DNA of 64,000 nt from Labilithrix luteola (lineage in GTDB: Bacteria; Myxococcota_A; Polyangia; Polyangiales; Polyangiaceae), in the NCBI RefSeq assembly GCF_001263205.1, contig NZ_CP012333.1, forward strand, positions 1,364,001 to 1,428,000, written 5' to 3'. The first letter of the stretch is position 1. Each line of letters begins with the position of its first letter. The notes under the pieces are model-generated. The model was not told the DNA's origin, made no database searches, and saw only the letters and a list, made by a program, of their open reading frames with translations. Below are positions 39,900 to 51,204 of this stretch, in pieces. The position numbers and the translations under genes are program-made.

Positions 39900-41045
39900 C
39901 TGGATCGTCCCCTCACCAACGGATCAGCGAAAGCCAGGGGGCTAGCTTTCGCGATCCTCGTGGGCGCTACGCTGGTCGGCGTCCAAGGCTGCTTCGCCAG
40001 CGCAGAAGACAGCGAAAGCAGCTCGTCGGCCGTCGGGTCGACGGCTGGGCGCTGGGTACCGCCGGCGGATGTCAAGGTGGTCGGCGCCAAGGTCCGTCTC
40101 ACCTACGAGAACGCACCCAAGTGGACCGGAACGTCGGCCTGCTCGAAGGCGCTGACCAAGGGAGCGAAGAAGCTCGGCGTCTTCCTCCAGGACAAATACG
40201 GGCAGATTTCCTCGATCGGCGGCTATTCCTGCCGCAAGAACACCGCGGACAGCTCGCGCATGAGCGTCCACGGCACGGGCCGCGCGCTCGACATCATGAT
40301 CCCGACGAAGGGCGGCACGGCCGACAACTCGTCTGGCGACCCCATCGCCAACTGGCTCATCGTCAACGCGCAGAAGATCGGCGTCCAGCTCATCATCTGG
40401 GACCACTCGATCTGGCGCGCGAACGGCACGAACGACGGCGTCTACGGCGGGCCCATCCCGCACATCGATCACCTCCACGTCGAGCTGACGACGCTCGCGA
40501 GCACCCAAGGCACGGCCTGGTTCGCGGATCCGGAGAGCGCCGTCGAGATCGGTGACGATACCGAAGAAGTCGAGACGGACGACGCGGGCGTCGACACGAG
40601 CGACGGTGCCGAGGAAGATCCGTGGGGCACGGACGACGACGCCGGGACCGGCAACGCGATTCCGACCGACCCGGGGCCCACCGACCCGCCACCGCACGAT
40701 GCGGGCGCGCCCTCCGAGCCGGACGCTGGCAACGCTGGCACCCCCTCGCAGACGGACTCTGGCGCGACCACGACGCCCCCGAAGGCCGACACGCTCCCCT
40801 CCGAAGACGACGCGGAGAGCGAAGACGACAGCTCCTACGAGACGACGGACGACGAAGCTCCGACCGAGGCCAACTCGCTCGGTACTTCGGCGAAGAAGCG
40901 CAGATCTTCGGCCACGCTCGACGACGTGCCGGTCAACAAGGGCTGCAGCGTCCCGAGCAGCCACGGTGGCGGAGCTTCGGGCTCCGGATTCGTGCTCGCC
41001 GTGGCCGTCGCGGCCGCGATGGTCGCGCGTCGCAAGAAGAGCTGA
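39900..41045 (+). CDS. Secreted M15/extensin-like (D-Ala-D-Ala peptidase fold) protein with MYXO-CTERM-like tail
   Basis: 381 residues if started at CTG 39900. The open frame begins at 39864, and the only in-frame starts are this CTG and GTG 39960. The GTG would leave a truncated signal peptide; the CTG has GGGGGA 8 bases upstream and gives KARGLAFAILVGATLVGVQGC, a full lipoprotein-like leader. The enzyme-like domain (~65-190) has the paired metal-ligand motifs SVHGTGRALDIMIP and IPHIDHLHVEL of M15 peptidases and extensin-like proteins. An Asp/Glu/Thr/Pro linker (~200-340) precedes a C-terminal Cys, hydrophobic helix (SGFVLAVAVAAAMV) and RRKK, the MYXO-CTERM layout. Likely surface-anchored; activity on peptidoglycan is inferred. 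Convergent with the histidine kinase, stops adjacent. Confidence 0.8.
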   Translation: MDRPLTNGSAKARGLAFAILVGATLVGVQGCFASAEDSESSSSAVGSTAGRWVPPADVKVVGAKVRLTYENAPKWTGTSACSKALTKGAKKLGVFLQDKYGQISSIGGYSCRKNTADSSRMSVHGTGRALDIMIPTKGGTADNSSGDPIANWLIVNAQKIGVQLIIWDHSIWRANGTNDGVYGGPIPHIDHLHVELTTLASTQGTAWFADPESAVEIGDDTEEVETDDAGVDTSDGAEEDPWGTDDDAGTGNAIPTDPGPTDPPPHDAGAPSEPDAGNAGTPSQTDSGATTTPPKADTLPSEDDAESEDDSSYETTDDEAPTEANSLGTSAKKRRSSATLDDVPVNKGCSVPSSHGGGASGSGFVLAVAVAAAMVARRKKS

Positions 41046-44285
<3,240 letters not shown>

Positions 44286-44375
44286 GTCCCCCAGTATTGG
44301 CTTAGCACCTCGCGCACGAGGTTGCGATTTGGCTTCCGATCGCATGCGTACGCATCAACTCAATCGTTCAGCCGC

Positions 44376-47300
44376 TCACGTAGGGCTATCCACGTAGGCA
44401 ATCGGCAGCGCCCGGACGACGGCTTTGGCGAGCGTGTCGGGACGCGTCGGCTTCGTCACGTGGGACTGGAATCCGGCGGATCGCGCGCGCCTCGCATCTT
44501 CCGCTCGCGCGTAGGCGGTCACCGCGATGGCCGGTACCTTCGCGAGCCGGCCCGGCAACGAGCGAATCCGCTTCAGGAGGGCATAGCCGTCTTCGTCCGG
44601 CATGCCGATATCCGTCACCAAGACCTTGGGCTCGAAAGATTGGAGGATTCTGACCGCCTCGGACGCGGAGCTCGCGACCTCGACGACCGCGCCATAGGAG
44701 GCGAGCGCCTCCTTGAGCATGTCACGAGCGTCGGGCTGATCGTCGACCACGAGGATACGTACCCCGAAGAGCTCGGGCAGCTCGCTCCCATCACCTGCGT
44801 CGAGCGGACGCGGAGCGAAAGACTGGCGAACGGTCGTTCTCTCGGTCGGCACATCGGTCGGTGCGTCGGTCGGGATGACGTCGGCGATGGCCCGGACCGG
44901 AAATTGGACGACGAACGTGGAGCCGTTCCCCCGTCCTTCGCTTTTGACCGACACCTGGCCGCCGTGGAGCTCGACGAGATGACGGACGATCGACAGGCCC
45001 AGCCCCAGACCGCCTTGGCGCCGGGTGGTCGTGCTGTCCGCCTGTCGAAAACGGTCGAAGACGAAGGGCAGGAAATCGATGTCGATGCCCATGCCGGTGT
45101 CCTCGACTTCGAGAACGATCGCCCCGAGCGCACGGCGCAGCCGGACGGTCACCTTGCCGCCGGGCGGGGTGAACTTGATCGCATTGGAGATCAGATTCCA
45201 GGCGATCTGACGAAGCCGCTCCGGATCGCCGACCATGAGGAATTGGTCGTCTTCCACGTCGAGCGCGTCGAGCCGAACGCGGATGTCCTTGGCGCGTGCA
45301 GACGTCTTGAGCGACTCGATTGTCTCGACGACGAGAGGAACGAGCGTGGTTGGATGTGCGTCGAGATGGAGCTTGCCGCGGATGATGCGCGAGACGTCGA
45401 GAATGTCCTCGATGATGGTGGTTTGGGCCTTGGCATTCCGCTCGATGACCTCGAGGCCTTTGGCGAGAACCGCAGCATCGTTCCTTCGTTCCGTCTGGAG
45501 AATCGAGGCCCATCCCATGATCGACGAGAGCGGCGTGCGGAGCTCGTGGGAGACGACCGCCAGGAATTCGTCCTTCATGCGACTCGCGTACTCGGCGGAC
45601 GCGCGCGCGGTTTCCGCCTCCGCTTCGGAGACCTTCCGAGCGATGGCCTCGGAGATCTGGGCCGCGATCGTGCGTGCGAGACGAACTTCGTCGTCCGTGA
45701 AGACACGCGGCTCGTGCGAATACACCATGAACTTGCCGAGCAGCTTGCCATGATGCACGAGCGGGAAGAAGCCGAGTGCGCCGACGGCTTCACGACGAAA
45801 GATCTCGCGGTACGGCGCCGCGGAGGGATCGGTCTCGACGTCGGTGATGAAGACGGGCGTGGGGTCGGTCGTGTCACGCGACCACGGTGAGTGTCCGGTC
45901 ACGGCGGTGCGATACTCGTCCGAAAGACCTCTCCACGATTTGAAGCGAATGACTCCGTCGCCGTCGAAGAGAAGAATCGACGAACGGCTCACGTCGAGGG
46001 CGCGCTGGACGATGTCGAGCGCCGGCTCGTAGACCTCGGGGAGCGACGTGGCACGATTCACGGCGTCGACGAGACTGTAGAGCAGCGCCATCTCCGTACG
46101 CGCGCGCTGCTCGGCTTCGTACATTCGTGCGCGATAGAAGCCTTGCGCGCAGTGCTCGCCGACGAGAAGGAGGAAGGCACGCTCATCGGCGTCGAAATCG
46201 CGCGCGTCGTTGAACGCGAAGGCCAGAACTCCCGTCGTTTTGCCCTGGACGTTCAACGGGAGGCAGGCGAACGACATGATATTTTCGAAGGAAGAGGCGC
46301 AGCGCGGATAAGTCCGTGAGAACTCGGCGTGCGTTCCGGCAAAGACCGGTTCGCGGCGGCGGAAGCAGTCGGTAATCGGCGCATGCTCGTCGAGGGAGAC
46401 GACACGACCGAGCTTCTCCGGGGCTACTTGGTGCTGCCGGAGCAGCGTGAGCTCGATAGGCGCATCGTCCGCGAGCCAGATTGCGCCGAAGTCGGCGCCG
46501 ATGGCGGCGACCCCATGATCGATCACCGCCTTGGCGACGTCGTCGTACGTGAGCGTCGACGCCAGGTCGGTCATGATGGCTTGCAAGCGATGCATGCGAT
46601 TGGCTGCGCGCTCGATAGCGGCGCGCGCGTTCTGCTCGTACTGATAGAGCCTGGCGTTCTCGACTGCGAGCCCAGCGCTCACCGCGAGCTGCTCGGTCAT
46701 GTCGAGGTCGGCCGCCTCGAAGTTCCTGGGCCCATCGGTCTGCGTGAGCAGCGTGAGAGAAATTGCGCCGATGACGCGGTTGCGGGCGATGAGCGGAGCA
46801 AGGATGGCTGCCTTGAAGCCGATCGCCCGAATGAGCTCGAGGTGCTCGGCATTGCGCGCGTGCAGTCGGAGATCTTCGTCGGTGACGCACGTGCGGAGCT
46901 CGGCTTTCCCGGTGCGGATGACACGAGCCACCCCCGTCCGCTCCTCGAGCTCGACGGGGAACCGCTGGTCGAGCGCCTCGCCTTTCTTGCCCGCGGAAGT
47001 TTGCGCCCATGCCCCCGCGACCAGACGCAGCCGTTCGGTCCCCTCCTCGATCAAGTAGACGTGGCACGAATCGGCGACAGCCGGCACGGTGAGCTGGACG
47101 AGCTGACGCAACGTCTCGTCGGGATCGAGCGAGGTCGAAAGCAGCTTCGTTCCTGCTTGGACGAGGAACGAGGCGCGACGATGAGCAGCCTGCGTCGTTT
47201 CCACCGTCTCTTTCCACGGCGCAACTTCCGCGAACACGCAGAGCGCTCCGGCGAGAGAGCCGTCCACCTCGTGCATCGGGGCCGAATGCGCGAGCAGCGT

Positions 47301-47693
47301 GCTCAGCGTCCCATCGCGCCGGCGAATATCGAGCTTCACGGCCGTGCCTACGCCGGGGCCGCGAAGCGGATCGCTCGTGGCACGACCATGCTCGAGGGCC
47401 CATTCGGTGAACGGTCGTCCGCGACCGAGGTCGTCGAGAACGGTGAAGTCCTGACTCGAGTGTCCTGTCCGAGCCCGGTCGTGCTCACCGCCTGCCCAGA
47501 GATGCTCAGCCGCGCGATTCATCGAAACGACCTGGCCGGTCGAATCGCACGCCATCACGCCATAAGTGGTCCGCTCGAAGATGGCATCGAGGAGCTCACG
47601 CTTCTCCCCAACGACCGAACGCACGCGCTCTGTTTCGCGCAGAAGTGACTGCAGCTCGACGGTGAGGTCGAGGATGGGTCGCGTATCGGCCAT
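44376..47693 (-). CDS. Hybrid histidine kinase with PAS, multiple GAF domains and C-terminal receiver
   Basis: 1105 residues from the ATG at 47693; an ATG two codons earlier and one at 47813 are alternatives. It starts with a recognisable PAS (~30-140: LDAIFERTTYGVMACDSTGQ), then three GAF-like domains (~180-670), HisKA with SHELRTPLSSIMGWASIL (~714), HATPase_c (RQGGLGLGLSIVRHLVELHG) and a receiver (VLVTDIGMPDEDGYALL, ~1024). Many stretches are identical to the kinase at 41046-44285, showing a tandem duplication. This copy has kept its PAS. Cytosolic; ligand unknown. The 5' end borders the truncated member of the lipoprotein array. Confidence 0.93.
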   Translation of the reverse strand: MADTRPILDLTVELQSLLRETERVRSVVGEKRELLDAIFERTTYGVMACDSTGQVVSMNRAAEHLWAGGEHDRARTGHSSQDFTVLDDLGRGRPFTEWALEHGRATSDPLRGPGVGTAVKLDIRRRDGTLSTLLAHSAPMHEVDGSLAGALCVFAEVAPWKETVETTQAAHRRASFLVQAGTKLLSTSLDPDETLRQLVQLTVPAVADSCHVYLIEEGTERLRLVAGAWAQTSAGKKGEALDQRFPVELEERTGVARVIRTGKAELRTCVTDEDLRLHARNAEHLELIRAIGFKAAILAPLIARNRVIGAISLTLLTQTDGPRNFEAADLDMTEQLAVSAGLAVENARLYQYEQNARAAIERAANRMHRLQAIMTDLASTLTYDDVAKAVIDHGVAAIGADFGAIWLADDAPIELTLLRQHQVAPEKLGRVVSLDEHAPITDCFRRREPVFAGTHAEFSRTYPRCASSFENIMSFACLPLNVQGKTTGVLAFAFNDARDFDADERAFLLLVGEHCAQGFYRARMYEAEQRARTEMALLYSLVDAVNRATSLPEVYEPALDIVQRALDVSRSSILLFDGDGVIRFKSWRGLSDEYRTAVTGHSPWSRDTTDPTPVFITDVETDPSAAPYREIFRREAVGALGFFPLVHHGKLLGKFMVYSHEPRVFTDDEVRLARTIAAQISEAIARKVSEAEAETARASAEYASRMKDEFLAVVSHELRTPLSSIMGWASILQTERRNDAAVLAKGLEVIERNAKAQTTIIEDILDVSRIIRGKLHLDAHPTTLVPLVVETIESLKTSARAKDIRVRLDALDVEDDQFLMVGDPERLRQIAWNLISNAIKFTPPGGKVTVRLRRALGAIVLEVEDTGMGIDIDFLPFVFDRFRQADSTTTRRQGGLGLGLSIVRHLVELHGGQVSVKSEGRGNGSTFVVQFPVRAIADVIPTDAPTDVPTERTTVRQSFAPRPLDAGDGSELPELFGVRILVVDDQPDARDMLKEALASYGAVVEVASSASEAVRILQSFEPKVLVTDIGMPDEDGYALLKRIRSLPGRLAKVPAIAVTAYARAEDARRARSAGFQSHVTKPTRPDTLAKAVVRALPIAYVDSPT

Positions 47694-47943
47694 ACGCATT
47701 TCCGACCGTGGACTTAGCACCCAGCCACGGAAGGTGTGTCCACGCGCACACCTCGTCGTCGCCTCTCGTGCACGAGCTCGCGCAAGCGAATGGCGATTCC
47801 CGCCACGAGGCATGAGCGGTAGGAAGCGCCGCCGCGCGCGACGCGGGACCGTTCACGACGGTCAACCGAACGGCCTCCCGTCGGTCACCCGCGTCCGCAT
47901 CACGATGAAACTGAGCGCAAGCTCCGAGCACGCACGAGCGCCG

Positions 47944-48243
47944 CGCCGCGCCGATCGTCTTCACCGGCGATTCCTTCGTGCCTGCATTCGAGTCGTTGCC
48001 CGTCGTGCCGTCGACGAACACCCCGTAATCGTTCACGACGCACTTCGGGGAGTTCTTCGGCTCCACCGTCGGATCACATCCGGCAGGCGCCGGAACGCCC
48101 TCGACGATAGGGCCGTCGGTCGATGCATCCTGTTCCAATGCCGTCGCCGGTGAACCGTCAGCACCGTCGAACGAGCTGCAGTTCACCAGCGACACGGACG
48201 CAATCACCATCGCGCCCACCAACAAACGGCCCCCCATTCGCAT
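47944..48243 (-). pseudogene. Truncated fourth copy of the beta-helix/Gly-rich lipoprotein array
   Basis: From the ATG at 48243 the first ~95 codons match the full copies: leader MRMGGRLLVGAMVIASVSLV, then DASTDGPIVEGV, PKNSPKCVVNDYGVFVDGTT and GTKESPVKTIGAA. At about 47944 similarity stops abruptly where the siblings continue with LGKLGGKPRVYV; the frame runs on into unrelated sequence until 47596, overlapping the start of the histidine kinase. The whole Gly-rich middle and the C-terminus are lost. The start is 2 bases after the stop of the previous copy. 47694-47943 holds no recognisable gene. The GTKESPV variant is shared with copy 51205-52701 but the leader with the other two, a sign of recombination. 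Confidence 0.8.
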
Positions 48244-48245
48244 CG

Positions 48246-49730
48246 TCAGTTCACCTCGATAACGTCGCCCGACTGCCCCTCGGGCCCGTCGTTGACGCCC
48301 GCCGCTCCGCCGACGCCTTTCGCCCCCTTCGTCCCGGGCGTGATGGTGGTGTTCTGAAGCGTCGGCTTCGCCCCGCTGTACAGGACGCCCGCGGAGACGC
48401 CCCCGGCGCCGCCACCGCCCGCGCCGCCGGCGCCGCCTTTGCCACCGTTGCCGCCGTTGCAAGCCGCACCGCCGCCCGTACCGCGTGTGCCCCCGGGACC
48501 ACCTGTCCCGCCGGTCCCCCCGGTCCCGCCGGTCCCGCCGCTGCCCGCCTTGCCCGACGTCAGCGTCGAGTCGACGATTGTGGCTGCGGAGGAGCCAAGG
48601 CTCAGCAACGCTAGGCTCGCACCACCACCACCACCACCGCCACCGCCACTGCCGCCACAGCCGCCGCAGCCTCCGCTACCGCCACCACCACCATTGCCCC
48701 CGCCGCCGCCACCTCCCTGCCCCGGCGTTCCATTCGGTCCCTCAAGACCAGTGGCGGGGACCCAACCAGCCAGCAGTGTCCCGAGCTTCGTCTCGCTGGC
48801 CGCCGCGACTGCAGCTGGCGCGTTCGAGCCATTTCGCCCGTTGATGCCGTTCTGACAGTCATCAACGGTGCCGCCCGCGCCCGTCGCGGTCTGCGGGTTG
48901 GGGTTCAGCTGCGGCTCCTTTCCTAGAGAACCATCGGCGTCTTGGTTCCCGCCACCACCGCCCTTGCTCGAGCCACCAGTCGAGCAGACACACGTTTGCG
49001 CGGCACCGCCCACCCCCGCGTCGCCATTGTTACCGTTCAACGAATTCGCGGTTGGCATGGAGCTCGTAAGCGTGCCCGGCATGCCAGCCGCGCCCGGTTT
49101 GCCGTCCGCTCCGTCGTGTGCCGTCAATGATACGCGCTTGAACGTTACGTTGGCGCTCTCGCTCACGAACGCAGCAATGCTCGACGTTGACGCTTCCGTG
49201 CCCGCGATGGATTCAAAAGCCAGGTCTGCGATTACCACCGCGCCCGCGACCTTTTCGATCTGCAGCGCATACCCCGCGTCTGCGGGCGCGATCTTCGGCT
49301 TCGCCTCCGTCGCAGCGAAGCCCGTGCACGAGAAGCCGCCGTAGAGCGATACCGCGCTCGAGAGCTTCACGTGCTCCGCGTACGTGCCTTCGCAAACATA
49401 CACGCGAGGCTTGCCGCCAAGCTTCCCCAGCGCCGCGCCGATCGTCTTCACCGGCGATTCCCTCGTCCCCGCGTTCGAGTCGTTGCCCGTCGTACCGTCG
49501 ACGAACACCCCGTAATCGTTCACAACGCACTTCGGAGAGTTCTTCGGCTCCACCGTCGGATCACATCCGGCGGGCGCCGCAACGCCCTCGACGATGGGGC
49601 CGCCTGTCGATGCATCCTGTTCCAATGCCGTCGCCGGTGAACCGTCAGCACCGTCGAACGAGCTGCAGTTCACCAGCGACACGGACGCAATCACCATCGC
49701 GCCCGCCAACAAACGGCCCCCCATTCGCAT
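48246..49730 (-). CDS. Lipoprotein: DUF1565-like beta-helix domain plus Gly-rich repeats (array copy 3)
   Basis: 494 residues. Leader MRMGGRLLAGAMVIASVSLV ends at a lipobox (NCSS). Residues ~60-200 hold a DUF1565-type start of a right-handed beta-helix (VDGTTGNDSNAGTRESPVKT, YVCEGTYAEHVKLSSAVSLY, GGFSCTGF). From ~215 the chain is Gly-rich, with GGX triplets (GGTGGTGGTGGTGG, GQGGGGGGGNGGGGG), interrupted by a Cys segment CVCSTGG. The last ~50 residues (VSAGVLYSGAKPTLQNTTIT through GDVIEVN) are identical to the siblings. Likely anchored to the outer membrane or cell surface. Function unknown; adhesion is possible. Its start follows the stop of copy 2 by 2 bases (TGAcgATG), so it is translationally coupled. 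Confidence 0.85.
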   Translation of the reverse strand: MRMGGRLLAGAMVIASVSLVNCSSFDGADGSPATALEQDASTGGPIVEGVAAPAGCDPTVEPKNSPKCVVNDYGVFVDGTTGNDSNAGTRESPVKTIGAALGKLGGKPRVYVCEGTYAEHVKLSSAVSLYGGFSCTGFAATEAKPKIAPADAGYALQIEKVAGAVVIADLAFESIAGTEASTSSIAAFVSESANVTFKRVSLTAHDGADGKPGAAGMPGTLTSSMPTANSLNGNNGDAGVGGAAQTCVCSTGGSSKGGGGGNQDADGSLGKEPQLNPNPQTATGAGGTVDDCQNGINGRNGSNAPAAVAAASETKLGTLLAGWVPATGLEGPNGTPGQGGGGGGGNGGGGGSGGCGGCGGSGGGGGGGGGASLALLSLGSSAATIVDSTLTSGKAGSGGTGGTGGTGGTGGPGGTRGTGGGAACNGGNGGKGGAGGAGGGGAGGVSAGVLYSGAKPTLQNTTITPGTKGAKGVGGAAGVNDGPEGQSGDVIEVN

Positions 49731-49732
49731 CG

Positions 49733-51202
49733 TCAGTTCACCTCGATAACGTCGCCCGACTGCCCCTCGGGCCCATCATTGACGCCCGCCGCTCCGCCAA
49801 CACCTTTCGCGCCCTTCGTCCCGGGCGTGATGGTGGTGTTTTGAAGCGTCGGCTTCGCCCCGCTGTACAGGACTCCGGCGGAAACGCCCCCAGCGCCGCC
49901 ACCTCCGGCGCCACCGCTGCCACCCTTTCCTCCATCGCCACCACCGCAGCCGGTCAGCGATCCGCCACCTGCGCCGCCAATGGTTGCTTCACCGCCAGCG
50001 CCACCTCCACCCCCATTGCCGGCCGCACCGGAGACCAAGCTACAGTCCTGCAATTGGACGGTTGATGATCGGGCGCCAATCGCCGCGCTGGCTCCACCGC
50101 CACTCCCTGCTTTGCCTGCCGTTCCTCCGCATCCGCCGCATGCACCACTCCCCCCAGCACCCGAGCGGCCACCGCCGCCACCTCCGCCCTGCCCAGGAGA
50201 ACCGGCCGCGCCATCGACGCCCGAGCCAGGCAGCCAGCCGCCCTCATCGAGGGCGCCGATGCTGGTAGTCGGAGATGCGTTGGTCGCGTTTGCAGCATCC
50301 GCTCCCGGCAGGCCAATTCCGCCCGGATAACTGCACATCGCGCCGCCCGTACCACCATGACCGTTATGTGGTGACGGTTGACCAGTCGGATTCTCCGGAA
50401 TGTTCAGTCCGCCGTTTTGCCCATCAGAGCCCGGCGGACCGCCAGCCCCTCCGACACTTGTGCCGCCGGACGAACAAGTACATGTCCGCGTTTTGCCTTC
50501 GGTGGCACCGGTAGCGCCCTCGCCGTCCAGCGACTTGTCGGCCGTGCCCTTGGTGCCCGCCGCGCCCGGTTTGCCGTCCGCTCCGTCGTGCGCCGTCAGG
50601 CTCACGCGCTTGAACGTTACGTTGGCGCTGTCGCTCACGAACGCCGTGATGCTCGACGGGGACGCTTCCGTGCCCGCGATGGATTCAAAAGCGAGGTCCG
50701 CGATTACCACCGCGCCCGCGACCTTTTCGATCTGCAGCGCATACCCTGCGTTCGCGGGCGCGATCTTCGGCTTCGCCTCCGTCGCTGCGAAGCCCGTGCA
50801 CGAGAAGCCGCCGTAGAGCGATACCGCGCTCGAGAGCTTCACGTGCTCCGCGTACGTGCCTTCGCAAACATACACGCGAGGCTTGCCGCCAAGCTTCCCC
50901 AGCGCCGCGCCGATCGTCTTCACCGGCGATTCCCTCGTCCCCGCGTTCGAGTCGTTGCCCGTCGTACCGTCGACGAACACCCCGTAATCGTTCACGACGC
51001 ACTTCGGGGAGTTCTTCGGCTCCACCGTCGGATCACATCCGGCGGGCGCCGCAACGCCCTCGACGATGGGGCCGCCTGTCGATGCATCCTGTTCCAATGC
51101 CGTCGCCGGTGAACCGTCAGCACCGTCGAACGAGCTGCAGTTCACCAGCGACACGGACGCAATCACCATCGCGCCCATCAACAAACGGCCCCCCATTCGC
51201 AT
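49733..51202 (-). CDS. Lipoprotein: DUF1565-like beta-helix domain plus Gly-rich repeats (array copy 2)
   Basis: 489 residues. The first ~215 residues are nearly identical to copy 3 (leader MRMGGRLLMGAMVIASVSLV, same DUF1565-like block), but from GKPGAAGTKGTADKSLDGEG the middle differs: an own Cys segment (CTCSSGGTSVGG), a block IPENPTGQPSPHNGHGGTGG, and another GGX run with two CGGCGG-type turns. The C-terminal 50 residues again match. The ribosome-binding site for copy 3 lies inside the end of this gene (GAGGTGA before the stop). Surface lipoprotein of unknown function. Confidence 0.85.
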   Translation of the reverse strand: MRMGGRLLMGAMVIASVSLVNCSSFDGADGSPATALEQDASTGGPIVEGVAAPAGCDPTVEPKNSPKCVVNDYGVFVDGTTGNDSNAGTRESPVKTIGAALGKLGGKPRVYVCEGTYAEHVKLSSAVSLYGGFSCTGFAATEAKPKIAPANAGYALQIEKVAGAVVIADLAFESIAGTEASPSSITAFVSDSANVTFKRVSLTAHDGADGKPGAAGTKGTADKSLDGEGATGATEGKTRTCTCSSGGTSVGGAGGPPGSDGQNGGLNIPENPTGQPSPHNGHGGTGGAMCSYPGGIGLPGADAANATNASPTTSIGALDEGGWLPGSGVDGAAGSPGQGGGGGGGRSGAGGSGACGGCGGTAGKAGSGGGASAAIGARSSTVQLQDCSLVSGAAGNGGGGGAGGEATIGGAGGGSLTGCGGGDGGKGGSGGAGGGGAGGVSAGVLYSGAKPTLQNTTITPGTKGAKGVGGAAGVNDGPEGQSGDVIEVN

Positions 51203-51204
51203 CG

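Noticed and set aside
47596..47943. A genuine gene for the run-on part of the truncated array copy
   Set aside because: No similarity to the siblings beyond 47944, and it overlaps the kinase gene in another frame; treated as a remnant.
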